DNA of 60,226 bases. Source: Bacteroidales bacterium (GTDB lineage: Bacteria; Bacteroidota; Bacteroidia; Bacteroidales; UBA932). Below, one piece after another: positions 1 to 7,483 of this stretch. The DNA is taken from the NCBI GenBank assembly GCA_017509685.1, contig JAFWPA010000072.1:1-60226 (forward strand), read 5' to 3'. The position numbers were made by a program, and so were the translations under genes. A model generated the notes under the pieces. It had not been told where the DNA came from, did not search any database, and saw only the letters and a program-made list of their open reading frames with translations. How positions within the stretch are numbered: the stretch's first letter is position 1; the number at the start of each line of letters is the position of its first letter.

Positions 1-842
1 AGAAGCCCATCACCATCGCCCGTCACGCCTATGGTGATGTTTACCGCGACGTGGAAATCCAGACCACGGAGCCCGGTGTGGCCAAGCTGGTGTTTGAGGG
101 TGCCTCCGGACAGCGTATCGAGGAAGTGATCCACGAGTTCGCCGGCCCCGGCGTGATCGAGGGCATGCACAACACCGACGCCTCTATCCGCAGCTTCGCC
201 CACTCCTGCTTCAAATATGCCCTGGACGTGAAGGAAAACCTGTGGTTCGCCACCAAGGACACCATCTCCAAGAAGTATGACGGCCGCTTCAAGGCCATCT
301 TCGAGGAAATCTTCGAGGCAGAATACAAGGAGCCGTTCGAGAAAGCCGGCATCGAGTACTTCTATACCCTCATCGACGACGCCGTGGCCCGCGTAATGCG
401 TTCCGAAGGCGGCTTCATCTGGGCCTGCAAGAACTACGACGGCGACGTGATGTCCGACATGGTATCCACCGCTTTCGGTTCCCTGGCCATGATGACTTCC
501 GTACTGGTGAGCCCCGACGGCAAGTACGAGTACGAAGCCGCCCACGGCACCGTGACCCGTCACTACTACAAGTACCTGAAGGGAGAAGAGACTTCCACCA
601 ACCCCATGGCTACCATCTTCGCCTGGAGCGGCGCCTTCCGCAAGAGGGGAGAAATGGACAATCTGCCGGAACTGGTGAACTACGCCAACCAGTTGGAACA
701 GGCCTGCTTCGACACCCTGAACGAGGGTCTGGAGACCAAGGACCTGGTGAACCTCTCCGAAGGTATCTCTCCCAAGGGCCTCACCTCCCTGCAGTTCCTC
801 CAGGAAATCCGCAAGCGCCTGGAAGTCCGTCTGGGTGCCTAA
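1..842 (+). CDS. icd: NADP-dependent isocitrate dehydrogenase, C-terminal part
   Basis: This is the 3' part of a gene that begins before the window; the open frame runs from base 3 to a TAA at 840-842. The protein resembles the dimeric, eukaryotic-type NADP-dependent isocitrate dehydrogenase, which oxidises isocitrate to 2-oxoglutarate and CO2 in the TCA cycle. Supporting stretches are the DDAVARVMRSEGGF and KNYDGDVMSD segments (metal- and substrate-binding aspartates) and the AAHGTVTRHYYKY segment, which corresponds to the coenzyme-binding loop of this family, followed by STNPMATIFAW. About 280 residues are present, so roughly 130 N-terminal residues are missing. A strong hairpin follows the stop. 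The call is firm; the start cannot be seen. Confidence 0.93.
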   Translation, partial: KPITIARHAYGDVYRDVEIQTTEPGVAKLVFEGASGQRIEEVIHEFAGPGVIEGMHNTDASIRSFAHSCFKYALDVKENLWFATKDTISKKYDGRFKAIFEEIFEAEYKEPFEKAGIEYFYTLIDDAVARVMRSEGGFIWACKNYDGDVMSDMVSTAFGSLAMMTSVLVSPDGKYEYEAAHGTVTRHYYKYLKGEETSTNPMATIFAWSGAFRKRGEMDNLPELVNYANQLEQACFDTLNEGLETKDLVNLSEGISPKGLTSLQFLQEIRKRLEVRLGA

Positions 843-884
843 ATCGGCCCTGCGCCTAAATAGCTGATTATCAGCACTGTCTGG

Positions 885-918
885 AATTTTCTTTAGTCTC
901 CCGGGGCTAAAGAAAATT
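885..918. terminator. Bidirectional intrinsic terminator
   Basis: A perfect 12-bp inverted repeat (AATTTTCTTTAG / CTAAAGAAAATT) encloses a 10-base GC-rich loop. It sits between two convergent genes and has A/T runs on both sides, so it can serve both the isocitrate dehydrogenase gene and the leftward gene ending at 944. Confidence 0.75.
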
Positions 919-943
919 TCTTTTATTGCTGTGTGTCAATGAG

Positions 944-1474
944 TTAGCCCAGGGGGTAGAAAAGAGAATCGTAGCGGCTGTTCCAGCTTTGGTCATAGTG
1001 TTTTCTAATGACGCGGGCGCTGGCGAACTGGTTGAAGTTGGCCCAGGCGTGGAGGAACAACTGGGCAAAGTCTGTGCGCTGGTGCAGGGTAAGGGCGAAG
1101 AGGGTATACACCGCCACTACATACACACAGGCGCGTTCGCGGTCATCGGCCTGGGGGCTGGAAGGAGTAACCAGCGTAAGGCGTTCGGACTGGGCGAAGG
1201 CAAGGTCTGCAATGGCGTCACACAGCAGGGCGTCGTCTCCGGGCTTGTATAATTGGCAGCAGTAGCGCTCCTGTGCGTACTTTTTGGCATTGGCCTCGGC
1301 TTCCAGTACGGGGATGGGATTCGGCAGCCGGGTTTCGAAATAGCGGGAAAAATCGGCCTGGCCTTTCAGGAATTGCAGCGCCAGGATGCAGTAGTCCCGG
1401 ACGGAGGCTTCCACCACCATCTTCAAGGGCGCCTTCTCATCGATCCGACCCAATATTTCCGTTACGCTTGCCAT
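944..1474 (-). CDS. Hypothetical protein
   Basis: I do not recognise this protein of about 176 residues. It has no signal peptide or membrane segment, is mostly helical by composition, and carries a Cys-Cys pair (YCCQLY) near residue 70. I chose the ATG at 1474 (MASVTEIL) because the longer reading that adds 14 residues would start inside an AT-rich intergenic stretch. It is divergent from the hydroxyacid dehydrogenase gene and convergent with isocitrate dehydrogenase. It is probably a real gene: codon use matches its neighbours and its stop lies just beyond a bidirectional terminator. Confidence 0.6.
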   Translation of the reverse strand: MASVTEILGRIDEKAPLKMVVEASVRDYCILALQFLKGQADFSRYFETRLPNPIPVLEAEANAKKYAQERYCCQLYKPGDDALLCDAIADLAFAQSERLTLVTPSSPQADDRERACVYVVAVYTLFALTLHQRTDFAQLFLHAWANFNQFASARVIRKHYDQSWNSRYDSLFYPLG

Positions 1475-1503
1475 AACAATGTGTAAATATACGAAATAAT
1501 CAT

Positions 1504-1511
1504 TAATTTTG
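1504..1511 (+). promoter_or_regulatory. -7 promoter element of hydroxyacid dehydrogenase gene
   Basis: TAATTTTG matches the Bacteroidota -7 consensus TAnnTTTG and is followed by C. A weak TGTG lies 20 bp upstream in place of TTTG. The distance to the ATG at 1528 predicts a very short leader and argues against the in-frame TTG at 1522 as start. Confidence 0.5.
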
Positions 1512-1527
1512 CACAAATCCGTTGATC

Positions 1528-2454
1528 ATGAAAATCGTTTTCCTGGACGCCATCAGTATGGGCGATGCCTCCCTGGAGGAAATCGCAGCCCTGGGTGAGC
1601 TCACTTGTTACCCCTCTTCCACTGCAGAAGAAGCCCGCGAAAGGGTGAAGGACGCCGATGTGGCCCTTCTGAACAAAGTCATTGTAGACCAGGCATTTCT
1701 GGATGCCGCTCCCAAGCTCAAACTCATCTGCGAAGCCGGAACCGGCATCAATAACATAAATGTTACACTTTGCGAACAGCGTGGCGTGGCCGTGAGAAAC
1801 GTGGCCGCCTACTCCACGGATTCCGTGGCACAGGTGGCCTGGATGCATATTTTGAACTTGTTGGGTCGTGCCTTCCACTACCAGTCCTTCGTAAGCAGCG
1901 GCGCCTATAGCAAGAATCCCGTCCACGTGGACTATGCCCATCCTTTCACCGAGATTGCGGGCAAAACGCTGGGCATCGTGGGGATGGGAGCCATCGGCCA
2001 GAAGGTGGCTGCCATCGGCAAGGCCTTCGGGATGAAGGTCATCTACTATTCCACTTCCGGTACCGGTCACTGCAAGGATTACCCTTGCGTTTCTTTGGCT
2101 GAACTGCTGGCCCTCTCCGACGTAATCTCCATCCACGCTCCTTACAACGAGCGCACCGCCGGGCTCATCGGCTATGAGCAGCTGAAACAGATGAAACCCA
2201 CGGCCATTCTGGTGAACACCGGACGCGGCGGCATCGCCGTGGAAGCCGACCTGGCCCGCGCCCTGAAAGAAGACGTCATTGCCGGCGCCGCCCTGGATGT
2301 GTATGTGAAGGAACCCCTCCCGCTTGACAGTCCCCTGATGCAAGTGAACCAGCCCGGCAAACTGCTCCTGAGTCCCCACATCGCCTGGTACTCCCGCGAA
2401 GCCCGGGCCCGGCTGGCACACGAAATGGCCGAAAATATCAAAAAAGGCTGGTAA
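1528..2454 (+). CDS. D-2-hydroxyacid dehydrogenase, NAD-dependent
   Basis: A 308-residue member of the D-isomer-specific 2-hydroxyacid dehydrogenase family, which reversibly reduces 2-oxoacids such as hydroxypyruvate with NAD(P)H. The nucleotide-binding motif GIVGMGAIGQKV is near residue 150. The catalytic triad is visible: Arg in NTGRGG, Glu in VKEP and His in SPHIAW. Length is slightly short of the usual 315-330 but all core motifs are intact. The ATG at 1528 fits the -7 element just upstream. The exact substrate cannot be read from sequence; glycerate/hydroxypyruvate is most common for this sort. It stands alone between two promoters. Confidence 0.85.
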   Translation: MKIVFLDAISMGDASLEEIAALGELTCYPSSTAEEARERVKDADVALLNKVIVDQAFLDAAPKLKLICEAGTGINNINVTLCEQRGVAVRNVAAYSTDSVAQVAWMHILNLLGRAFHYQSFVSSGAYSKNPVHVDYAHPFTEIAGKTLGIVGMGAIGQKVAAIGKAFGMKVIYYSTSGTGHCKDYPCVSLAELLALSDVISIHAPYNERTAGLIGYEQLKQMKPTAILVNTGRGGIAVEADLARALKEDVIAGAALDVYVKEPLPLDSPLMQVNQPGKLLLSPHIAWYSREARARLAHEMAENIKKGW

Positions 2455-2490
2455 ACCCTATATGGGGTGAATGACTGATTTACCTGTCAT

Positions 2491-2537
2491 TCGTCCCAAA
2501 TACGGCACTTTCGTCCCAAAATAAGGATTTTCGCCCC
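2491..2537. repeat. Three direct repeats at exactly 20-bp spacing, possible operator
   Basis: TCGTCCCAAA occurs at 2491-2500 and again at 2511-2520, and a degenerate third copy (TCGCCCC) begins at 2531. The copies share a preceding T-rich base pair and are phased two helical turns apart. They lie 50-95 bp upstream of the -7 element of the next gene, where an activator binding tandem sites would sit. No regulator can be assigned. Confidence 0.5.
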
Positions 2538-2586
2538 TTTTTCCTTCCCGTCACTACATTTCTTTTTTCGGGTGAAACGTGCAAGG

Positions 2587-2594
2587 TAACTTTG
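2587..2594 (+). promoter_or_regulatory. -7 promoter element of acyltransferase gene
   Basis: TAACTTTG, followed by C, fits the Bacteroidota -7 consensus. No TTTG lies at the expected -33 position, in keeping with a promoter that needs an activator, and tandem direct repeats lie upstream. It falls inside any reading that starts at the GTG at 2579, so it decides for the ATG at 2612. Confidence 0.55.
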
Positions 2595-2611
2595 CACAAA
2601 ACGAAAAGGAA

Positions 2612-3889
2612 ATGACTGCATCCATCCCCGCCACCCTGCGGCTTGACAATGCCGCCAACATCTATCCCGCATCCATGTCCAAGCATTACAGCTCCCTGTA
2701 CAGGATGAAGGTTACCCTCGCCGATTCAATAGACCTCATTATATTACAGGAAGCTCTGCTGGCCGTGAGCGAACGCATCCCCACCTTCCGCTGCACGCTC
2801 AAGGCAGGAGCCTTCTGGTGGTACCTGAAACGCTGCGACGCCGTGCCGCAGGTGCTTCCGCTCAAACCCCTGAAACGCTTCAGCATCCAGGCGCAGGACG
2901 GCCTGCTGTACCGTGTGAGCGCCAAGGACAACGAAATCTCCCTGGACGTCTTCCACGCCCTGGCCGACGGCAACGGCGCCATGTGCTTCCTGATGACCCT
3001 GGCAGGGGAGTACATCCGCCGGCGCTATGGCGTGAGCATACAGTATAACCATCTGGTGTGGGATCCTAAGGACAGCCCCTCCTACGCCGAGGTCGAAGAC
3101 AGCTTCAAGACCGTCTTCAGCGGCCGTCACGGGCAGCTGGAAAAGAACGTGGACGCCTATCACATCCGCGGCAAAGTGCTGCCCTTCGGCGCGGTGAAGG
3201 ACCTGCGTGCGGTGATATCGGCCGATGCCGTCAAGGCCGTGTGCCGGGACTACGGCTGCACGGTGACCGAACTCCTCACCTCCGCCATGCTGTGGGCGCT
3301 GCAGGAGGAATATCGGCAGGACCCTTCCCGCCGCAAGCGTTCCGTCCTCAAAGTGTCCGTTCCGGTGAATCTGCGGCCCATTTATGGCTGCCGCACGGTG
3401 CGCAATTTCTCCTCTTACGTGAACCTGGGGGTAGATGTGAAAGACGGATATTATAGTTTTACACAGCTGGTGCGTGCCGTGAAGGCCCAGAAAGCCCGCG
3501 ACCTGCAGAAAGACCAGCTGGAACCCAAGATTGCCGCCAACGTGGAGCTGGAGGAGATGCTGCTGGTGCGCCTCCTGCCCTTGAAGATCAAGCATCCCAT
3601 CATCGATATCATCAACCTGTTGCACGGAGACCGGTTCGTCTCCCAGACGCTCTCCAACATCGGCCTGCTGGACGTTCCGCAGGAAATGCTGCCCTATGTG
3701 ACGGACGTAGATTTTATCCTGGGCCGTCAGCGCGGCAACAGCGGCGCTTTTTCCTGCCTTTCCTACAACGGGAAACTCTACCTCCATATGACACGAAAAG
3801 TGGCCTGCGACAGTTTCGAGGCCACTTTCCTGCGTCAGCTTTCCAGGCTGGGACTCACCGTGGAAACCACGCTGGGCAACCTGGCTTAG
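2612..3889 (+). CDS. Condensation-domain-like (alcohol acetyltransferase-type) acyltransferase
   Basis: About 425 residues with the fold signature of the chloramphenicol acetyltransferase/condensation superfamily: the catalytic HxxxDG motif is present as HALADG near residue 120, and a second conserved block (VPVNLRP, then FSSYVNLGV) lies in the C-terminal half. Such proteins transfer acyl groups from CoA or carrier protein to alcohols or amines; relatives are annotated as alcohol acetyltransferases or PapA-type enzymes. I start at ATG 2612 because a -7 element lies just upstream and the bases before the ATG are purine-rich. It ends three bases before the convergent DUF2807 gene. A role in acylating a secreted lipid is possible given the polyene cluster 3 kb downstream, but that is inference. 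Confidence 0.7.
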   Translation: MTASIPATLRLDNAANIYPASMSKHYSSLYRMKVTLADSIDLIILQEALLAVSERIPTFRCTLKAGAFWWYLKRCDAVPQVLPLKPLKRFSIQAQDGLLYRVSAKDNEISLDVFHALADGNGAMCFLMTLAGEYIRRRYGVSIQYNHLVWDPKDSPSYAEVEDSFKTVFSGRHGQLEKNVDAYHIRGKVLPFGAVKDLRAVISADAVKAVCRDYGCTVTELLTSAMLWALQEEYRQDPSRRKRSVLKVSVPVNLRPIYGCRTVRNFSSYVNLGVDVKDGYYSFTQLVRAVKAQKARDLQKDQLEPKIAANVELEEMLLVRLLPLKIKHPIIDIINLLHGDRFVSQTLSNIGLLDVPQEMLPYVTDVDFILGRQRGNSGAFSCLSYNGKLYLHMTRKVACDSFEATFLRQLSRLGLTVETTLGNLA

Positions 3890-3892
3890 CCG

Positions 3893-4570
3893 TTATTTCT
3901 TCACCTTGATGGAGGCGATGCCGGCTTTGTGCGTGGTGTAAGTCTCGCACTCCAGTTCACTGGCGTCGATGTCACCGGCGCCGTTCACGGAGAAGTGGGC
4001 CGTTACGGCTTTTCCGGAGAGAACCGCATCACCGGCACCGTTCACGCTCACCGTGAGGCTCTGCACATCCAGGCCGGAAGCCTTGATGTCACTGGCACCG
4101 TTGCCGCCGAAATAGAGGGAGGGGACCTTGATACCGTTGAAGTTCAGGTCTCCGGCGCCGTTCACCTGCACGGTGAGGTCTTTGTCGGAGGCGTAGGCGC
4201 CCTTCATGTTTACATCGGCCGCACCGTTCACGGTAATCAATTCCAGCACGGGGAGGGAGATGGCAATCTCGTACTTTTCGGCGCGCAGCATCTTGTTGTC
4301 CTTGGTGCCCAGGACAAGGACGCCGTCCTCTATGCGGTAGTCAATGTAGTCGAAGACCTCTTCGTTGGCGGTGACCACCACGGAGAAAGTGTCGGACTGG
4401 GTGAGGTCGATGTCTCCGGTACCGTTCACCACGATGCCGGTGAAGTCCTTGAGTTCCAACGATTTCTCCACAATGGGTCCCTTACACTTGATTCCGCTTC
4501 CGTTCATGTGGACAGAGAAGCAGCTGGTGGCCAATACCAGGGTTACAATGGCAAAAACTAACTTTTTCAT
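3893..4570 (-). CDS. DUF2807 lipoprotein with NGxxD repeats
   Basis: A 225-residue exported protein. The N-terminus is a lipoprotein signal (LVLATSC, Cys17). The rest matches the DUF2807 head domain, a right-handed beta structure, with at least six regularly spaced NGxxD turns (NGTGDID, NGAADVN, NGAGDLN, NGASDIK, NGAGDAV, NGAGDID). DUF2807 proteins are common in Bacteroidota and are surface or periplasmic proteins of unknown function. It is the last gene of the ABC-GntR operon, six bases after the regulator, so it is probably induced by the same cue as the transporter, likely envelope stress. The DNA repeats are a consequence of the protein repeats. Confidence 0.8.
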   Translation of the reverse strand: MKKLVFAIVTLVLATSCFSVHMNGSGIKCKGPIVEKSLELKDFTGIVVNGTGDIDLTQSDTFSVVVTANEEVFDYIDYRIEDGVLVLGTKDNKMLRAEKYEIAISLPVLELITVNGAADVNMKGAYASDKDLTVQVNGAGDLNFNGIKVPSLYFGGNGASDIKASGLDVQSLTVSVNGAGDAVLSGKAVTAHFSVNGAGDIDASELECETYTTHKAGIASIKVKK

Positions 4571-4576
4571 AACTAA

Positions 4577-4915
4577 CTATTTTTTAAATACACTTGCATC
4601 CAGTCCCAGCAGTTCCAGTTTGCGGCAGATGGCCGGGACGTCTTTTTCCAGGAATTCTGCACGCTGGGTGTCCAGAATCTTGGCCCGGGCGTCGGGGGCT
4701 ACGAAATAGCCGATGCCGCGCTTGTTGTAGATGATACCCTCTGCGGTAAGTTTTTCGTAAACGCGCATGACGGTATTGGGGTTCACGCCGATGTCGGCGC
4801 CGTACTCGCGGACCGACGGGATTCGGTCGTCCGCCTTCAGGGAGCCGCTCAGGATGCTCTCGCAGAACACGTCGGCTATCTGAAGATAGATGGGTTTTTC
4901 TCCGTGGAAGTCCAT
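4577..4915 (-). CDS. GntR-family transcriptional regulator, YtrA subfamily
   Basis: A 112-residue regulator with an N-terminal winged helix-turn-helix (IPSVREYGADIGVNPNTVMRVYEKL, residues about 32-56) and a very short C-terminal helical tail. That architecture defines the YtrA subfamily, which lacks the large ligand-binding domain of other GntR proteins and usually represses a linked ABC transporter operon. It lies between the permease and the DUF2807 gene. A 22-bp inverted repeat GTGTA-N12-TACAC at the operon promoter is the natural candidate operator. The signal is unknown; YtrA of Bacillus responds to cell-wall antibiotics. Confidence 0.88.
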   Translation of the reverse strand: MDFHGEKPIYLQIADVFCESILSGSLKADDRIPSVREYGADIGVNPNTVMRVYEKLTAEGIIYNKRGIGYFVAPDARAKILDTQRAEFLEKDVPAICRKLELLGLDASVFKK

Positions 4916-4919
4916 AGTA

Positions 4920-5738
4920 CTAATGCTTTAAGGTTTTCAGACGCCAGTAGATACCGCCCGCCAGGCCTGCGGCGATGAAGGCCGATACCCAGGTGGTGAT
5001 GTTCAACACGTGGCGGATATAGGCTTCGGCCTGGGCAAAATCCTCCAATTCCACTTGGATGTGGTAGGGAAGGCCGAAGACAGAGAGCATAACGGAGAAG
5101 AGCGAGCTGGCCAGGAAGATGATTACGAAACCACCCAAGATCTTGTTCTTCTTGAAAATGAGGCCGCAAAGCAGGAAGAAGAGGAAATTGGTGATGAAAC
5201 CGCAGATGAACGAAGGGGCGAAGGCCCAGATGTTCCAGTTGGTTTCATAATCCAGGTTTACGTCGGAGAGCTGGCTGGCCAGGTCACGGAAACCGGTACC
5301 CACGGAATGCAGGATGGAATGGCCGGTAGTGGGATCAAAAGCAGTCACCAGCAGGTCTGCGATGAGATAAACGCCCAGGAACAGGACGGGCAGGACGATG
5401 ATGGTCATGAGAATCATCGAGAGCCACTTTTCGAAGGTGGAAGCGGGATTCATGAGCCAGGCGCTGCCCTTGCGCTTGTCTGTAAGATAACCGTAGGTGC
5501 GGGTCTGGTACAGCTCCAGGGCCGTACCGGCCAGGACGAAGGTGCCAATGCGCAGCCCCAGGGACGCACCGCTCCAGGTGCCCTGGAAAATGAGGTTGAA
5601 AGCAACTACAATGACGTAGACGATGAGACCGGAAAGGCCGATGCCGATGGACGCCTTCACGTGATTCCGCCACATCTGGGTGAAATCGTATTTGAAATAG
5701 GACCAGAAACGCTGGCCGTTGAATACTTCGTTTTTCAT
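4920..5738 (-). CDS. ABC transporter permease-like membrane protein
   Basis: About 272 residues with six or so hydrophobic segments (for example IGIGLSGLIVYVIVVAFNLIF, FLFFLLCGLIF, and a C-terminal FIAAGLAGGIYW). It has no extracytoplasmic domain and no binding motif. Position between the ATPase and the GntR gene indicates that it is the membrane partner of the ATPase, as in other YtrA-controlled ABC-2-like systems. I use the ATG at 5738 (MKNEVFNG), four bases after the ATPase stop, rather than an ATG five codons upstream that would overlap it. Substrate unknown. Confidence 0.75.
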   Translation of the reverse strand: MKNEVFNGQRFWSYFKYDFTQMWRNHVKASIGIGLSGLIVYVIVVAFNLIFQGTWSGASLGLRIGTFVLAGTALELYQTRTYGYLTDKRKGSAWLMNPASTFEKWLSMILMTIIVLPVLFLGVYLIADLLVTAFDPTTGHSILHSVGTGFRDLASQLSDVNLDYETNWNIWAFAPSFICGFITNFLFFLLCGLIFKKNKILGGFVIIFLASSLFSVMLSVFGLPYHIQVELEDFAQAEAYIRHVLNITTWVSAFIAAGLAGGIYWRLKTLKH

Positions 5739-5742
5739 AAGG

Positions 5743-6570
5743 CTACTTGGCAAATAAGGCTTTAACTACATCTTTGTGCGCGTGCACGGCATTGAAAAGG
5801 GCTTCCAGGTTTACCTTGGACTCCATGCCGGTGGTGTTGGGATATACCTGGATGGCGCCGCCGGGGGTGTGCTCCAGGTACAGGGCTTCGGGATGGATCT
5901 CCGTGCCGTAGTCGAAGTACAGTTTCTGGCTGATTTCCTCCAGGGAGGCGTTCACCAGCACATCTTCCTTGTCCAGGATGATGATGGGGTCGATGATGTC
6001 TTCCAGGTCACGTACCTGATGGGTGGAGATGATGACGGCGCTGTCCTCGGCCGTGTACTTCATGATGGCCTTGCGGAACTGGCTCTTGGAAGGGATGTCC
6101 AGGCCGTTGGTGGGCTCGTCCAGGAAGTAGTGGCGGGCGTTGCAGGCCAGGGCGAAGGCAATCCAGGTCTTCTTGAGCTGGCCGGCGCTCATGGAATCCA
6201 TCATCTGGTTTTCGTCCACCTCGAATTCCCGCAGGATTTGCAGGAACTTCAGGTTGTCGTAGTTTGGCCACAGGGCGCCGGTCTCCAGGCCGAACCGCTG
6301 GGCGCGGTTGTGCATGGGGGCCACTTCGTCGGGCAGATAGAACTGTTCGGCCAGCAGGGAAGGCTGGCGGTCGAAAGGATTGCGGCCGTCGGTGTCGATG
6401 GTGCCCGTGAGGGGCTTCTTAAGGCCGCAGAGAAGTGTGAGAAGGGTAGTCTTACCTACGCCGTTCTCTCCCAGGAGGCCGTAGATATTGCCTCCTTTGA
6501 GCTCCATGGAGATGTTTTTGAGCACCCCTTTGGAGCCGTAACTGAAGGATAAATCTTGAACGCTGATCAT
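5743..6570 (-). CDS. ABC transporter ATP-binding protein
   Basis: A 275-residue ABC ATPase. Walker A is GENGVGKTT near residues 34-42, the signature is SMSAGQLKK and Walker B is HYFLDEPTNGLD with the switch His in STHQ. The C-terminal 70 residues are a family-specific extension. First gene of the leftward ABC-permease-GntR-DUF2807 operon, with its own promoter and candidate operator. Probably an export or envelope-stress system; the cargo cannot be told. Confidence 0.92.
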   Translation of the reverse strand: MISVQDLSFSYGSKGVLKNISMELKGGNIYGLLGENGVGKTTLLTLLCGLKKPLTGTIDTDGRNPFDRQPSLLAEQFYLPDEVAPMHNRAQRFGLETGALWPNYDNLKFLQILREFEVDENQMMDSMSAGQLKKTWIAFALACNARHYFLDEPTNGLDIPSKSQFRKAIMKYTAEDSAVIISTHQVRDLEDIIDPIIILDKEDVLVNASLEEISQKLYFDYGTEIHPEALYLEHTPGGAIQVYPNTTGMESKVNLEALFNAVHAHKDVVKALFAK

Positions 6571-6580
6571 ATCTTTTTCC

Positions 6581-6602
6581 GTGTATTAGTTCATTAGTAC
6601 AC
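6581..6602. promoter_or_regulatory. Candidate operator of the YtrA-type repressor
   Basis: A 22-bp imperfect palindrome with outer arms GTGTA and TACAC separated by 12 bases, and further symmetry inside (yTArT / AyTAr). It sits just downstream of the -7 element of the leftward ABC operon, over the expected start of transcription. Its arms resemble the GTGTA/TACAC repeat I recall for Bacillus YtrA. Binding by the regulator encoded at 4577-4915 is inferred. Confidence 0.6.
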
Positions 6603-6604
6603 TG

Positions 6605-6635
6605 CAAAGGTAGTAAGAAAAATCGGAACTGCAAA
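6605..6635 (-). promoter_or_regulatory. Promoter of ABC-GntR operon
   Basis: Read leftward, TTTG (6635-6632) is followed after 19 bp by TACCTTTG (6612-6605) and then C. This is a near-ideal Bacteroidota primary sigma promoter, overlapped on its downstream side by the candidate operator. Confidence 0.75.
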
Positions 6636-6689
6636 TATTTTTTGAAAAAAGTGCAAAAAAAAATCCAACGGGACGCATCGCCGTTCCAG

Positions 6690-6721
6690 TTTGAAAAAGA
6701 CCAAAATTTTCACTATTTTTG
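6690..6721 (+). promoter_or_regulatory. Promoter of the aryl-polyene-type cluster
   Basis: TTTG at 6690-6693, a 20-bp spacer and TATTTTTG at 6714-6721 match the Bacteroidota consensus. It is the only strong promoter seen before the sixteen overlapping cluster genes, and the predicted leader is about 20 bases. It is divergent from the ABC operon promoter about 55 bp away. Confidence 0.75.
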
Positions 6722-6747
6722 TATTTCTATATGATTAATAAAAGAAT

Positions 6748-7482
6748 ATGAGTATTAAGTATGCATTGGTTACGGGAGGTTCCCGGGGAATAGGAAGGGC
6801 CGTTTGCCTCAAGTTTTCCCAACTGGGAATCCCGGTAATCATTGGCTATCATTCCAATACAAAGGCGGCCGAGGAAGTCCGTGACACCATCCTTCAAAAT
6901 GGCGGCACGGCGGAGACCCTCCGCTTCGACGTGGGGGATAAGGCGCAGGTAGAAGCCGCGCTGGGTTCCTGGGAACAGAACCACCCCCAGGATTACATCG
7001 CCTATTTAGTGAATAACGCGGGTATCGCGCGCGATAATCTGATGTTTATGATGACCGACGAAGATTGGGACGCTGTCATGAACACCTCTGTGAACGGGAT
7101 GTTCTATGTAACCCGGTATCTCCTGCCGCAGATGATGGCAAGGGGCCGTGGCGGCCGCATCGTGAACATGTCTTCGCTCTCCGGCCTCAAGGGCCTGCCG
7201 GGCCAGTCCAACTACTGCGCCGCCAAGGCAGCCATGATTGGTGCCACCAGGGCCCTGGCCCAGGAAACGGCTACGCGCAACGTTACCGTGAACGCCGTGG
7301 CGCCCGGTTTCATCACCACGGATATGACCAGCGAACTCCCGGAAGAGGAACTGAAGAAGATGATCCCCATGAAGCGCTTCGGCAAGCCGGAGGAAGTGGC
7401 CGAACTGGTAGCCTTCCTGTGCTCCGACAACGCAGCCTACATTACCGGGGAAGTAATCAGCATCAATGGAGGACTGTACTAG
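6748..7482 (+). CDS. 3-oxoacyl-ACP reductase (FabG-like ketoreductase)
   Basis: A 244-residue short-chain dehydrogenase that would reduce the 3-keto group of carrier-bound chains with NADPH. TGGSRGIG (residues 9-16) binds the cofactor, NNAG is at 89-92, and the Ser142-Tyr156-Lys160 catalytic set is intact (MSS…YCAAK). The C-terminal Gly-rich end is typical of FabG. First gene of the polyene cluster, one base before the first ketosynthase, so it corresponds to the ApeQ role in the E. coli aryl polyene system. Housekeeping FabG is the alternative, but the location favours a pathway enzyme. Confidence 0.9.
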   Translation: MSIKYALVTGGSRGIGRAVCLKFSQLGIPVIIGYHSNTKAAEEVRDTILQNGGTAETLRFDVGDKAQVEAALGSWEQNHPQDYIAYLVNNAGIARDNLMFMMTDEDWDAVMNTSVNGMFYVTRYLLPQMMARGRGGRIVNMSSLSGLKGLPGQSNYCAAKAAMIGATRALAQETATRNVTVNAVAPGFITTDMTSELPEEELKKMIPMKRFGKPEEVAELVAFLCSDNAAYITGEVISINGGLY

Positions 7483-7483
7483 T

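Noticed and set aside
863-875. 13-base palindrome GCTGATTATCAGC after isocitrate dehydrogenase
   Set aside because: Short, single, and just before a much stronger terminator hairpin; no second copy that would make it a site.
926-1486. Rightward open frames opposite the unknown gene at 944-1474
   Set aside because: They are low-complexity antisense readings without recognisable motifs or promoter; the leftward frame is the single long one.
2579-2611. GTG start for the condensation-like acyltransferase
   Set aside because: A -7 element TAACTTTG lies inside this stretch, so transcription would begin after the GTG; the ATG at 2612 has a purine-rich leader.
4100-4560. Repeated GGCGCCGTTCAC-like DNA in the DUF2807 gene
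   Set aside because: It reflects the repeated NGxxD protein turns rather than an independent DNA element.
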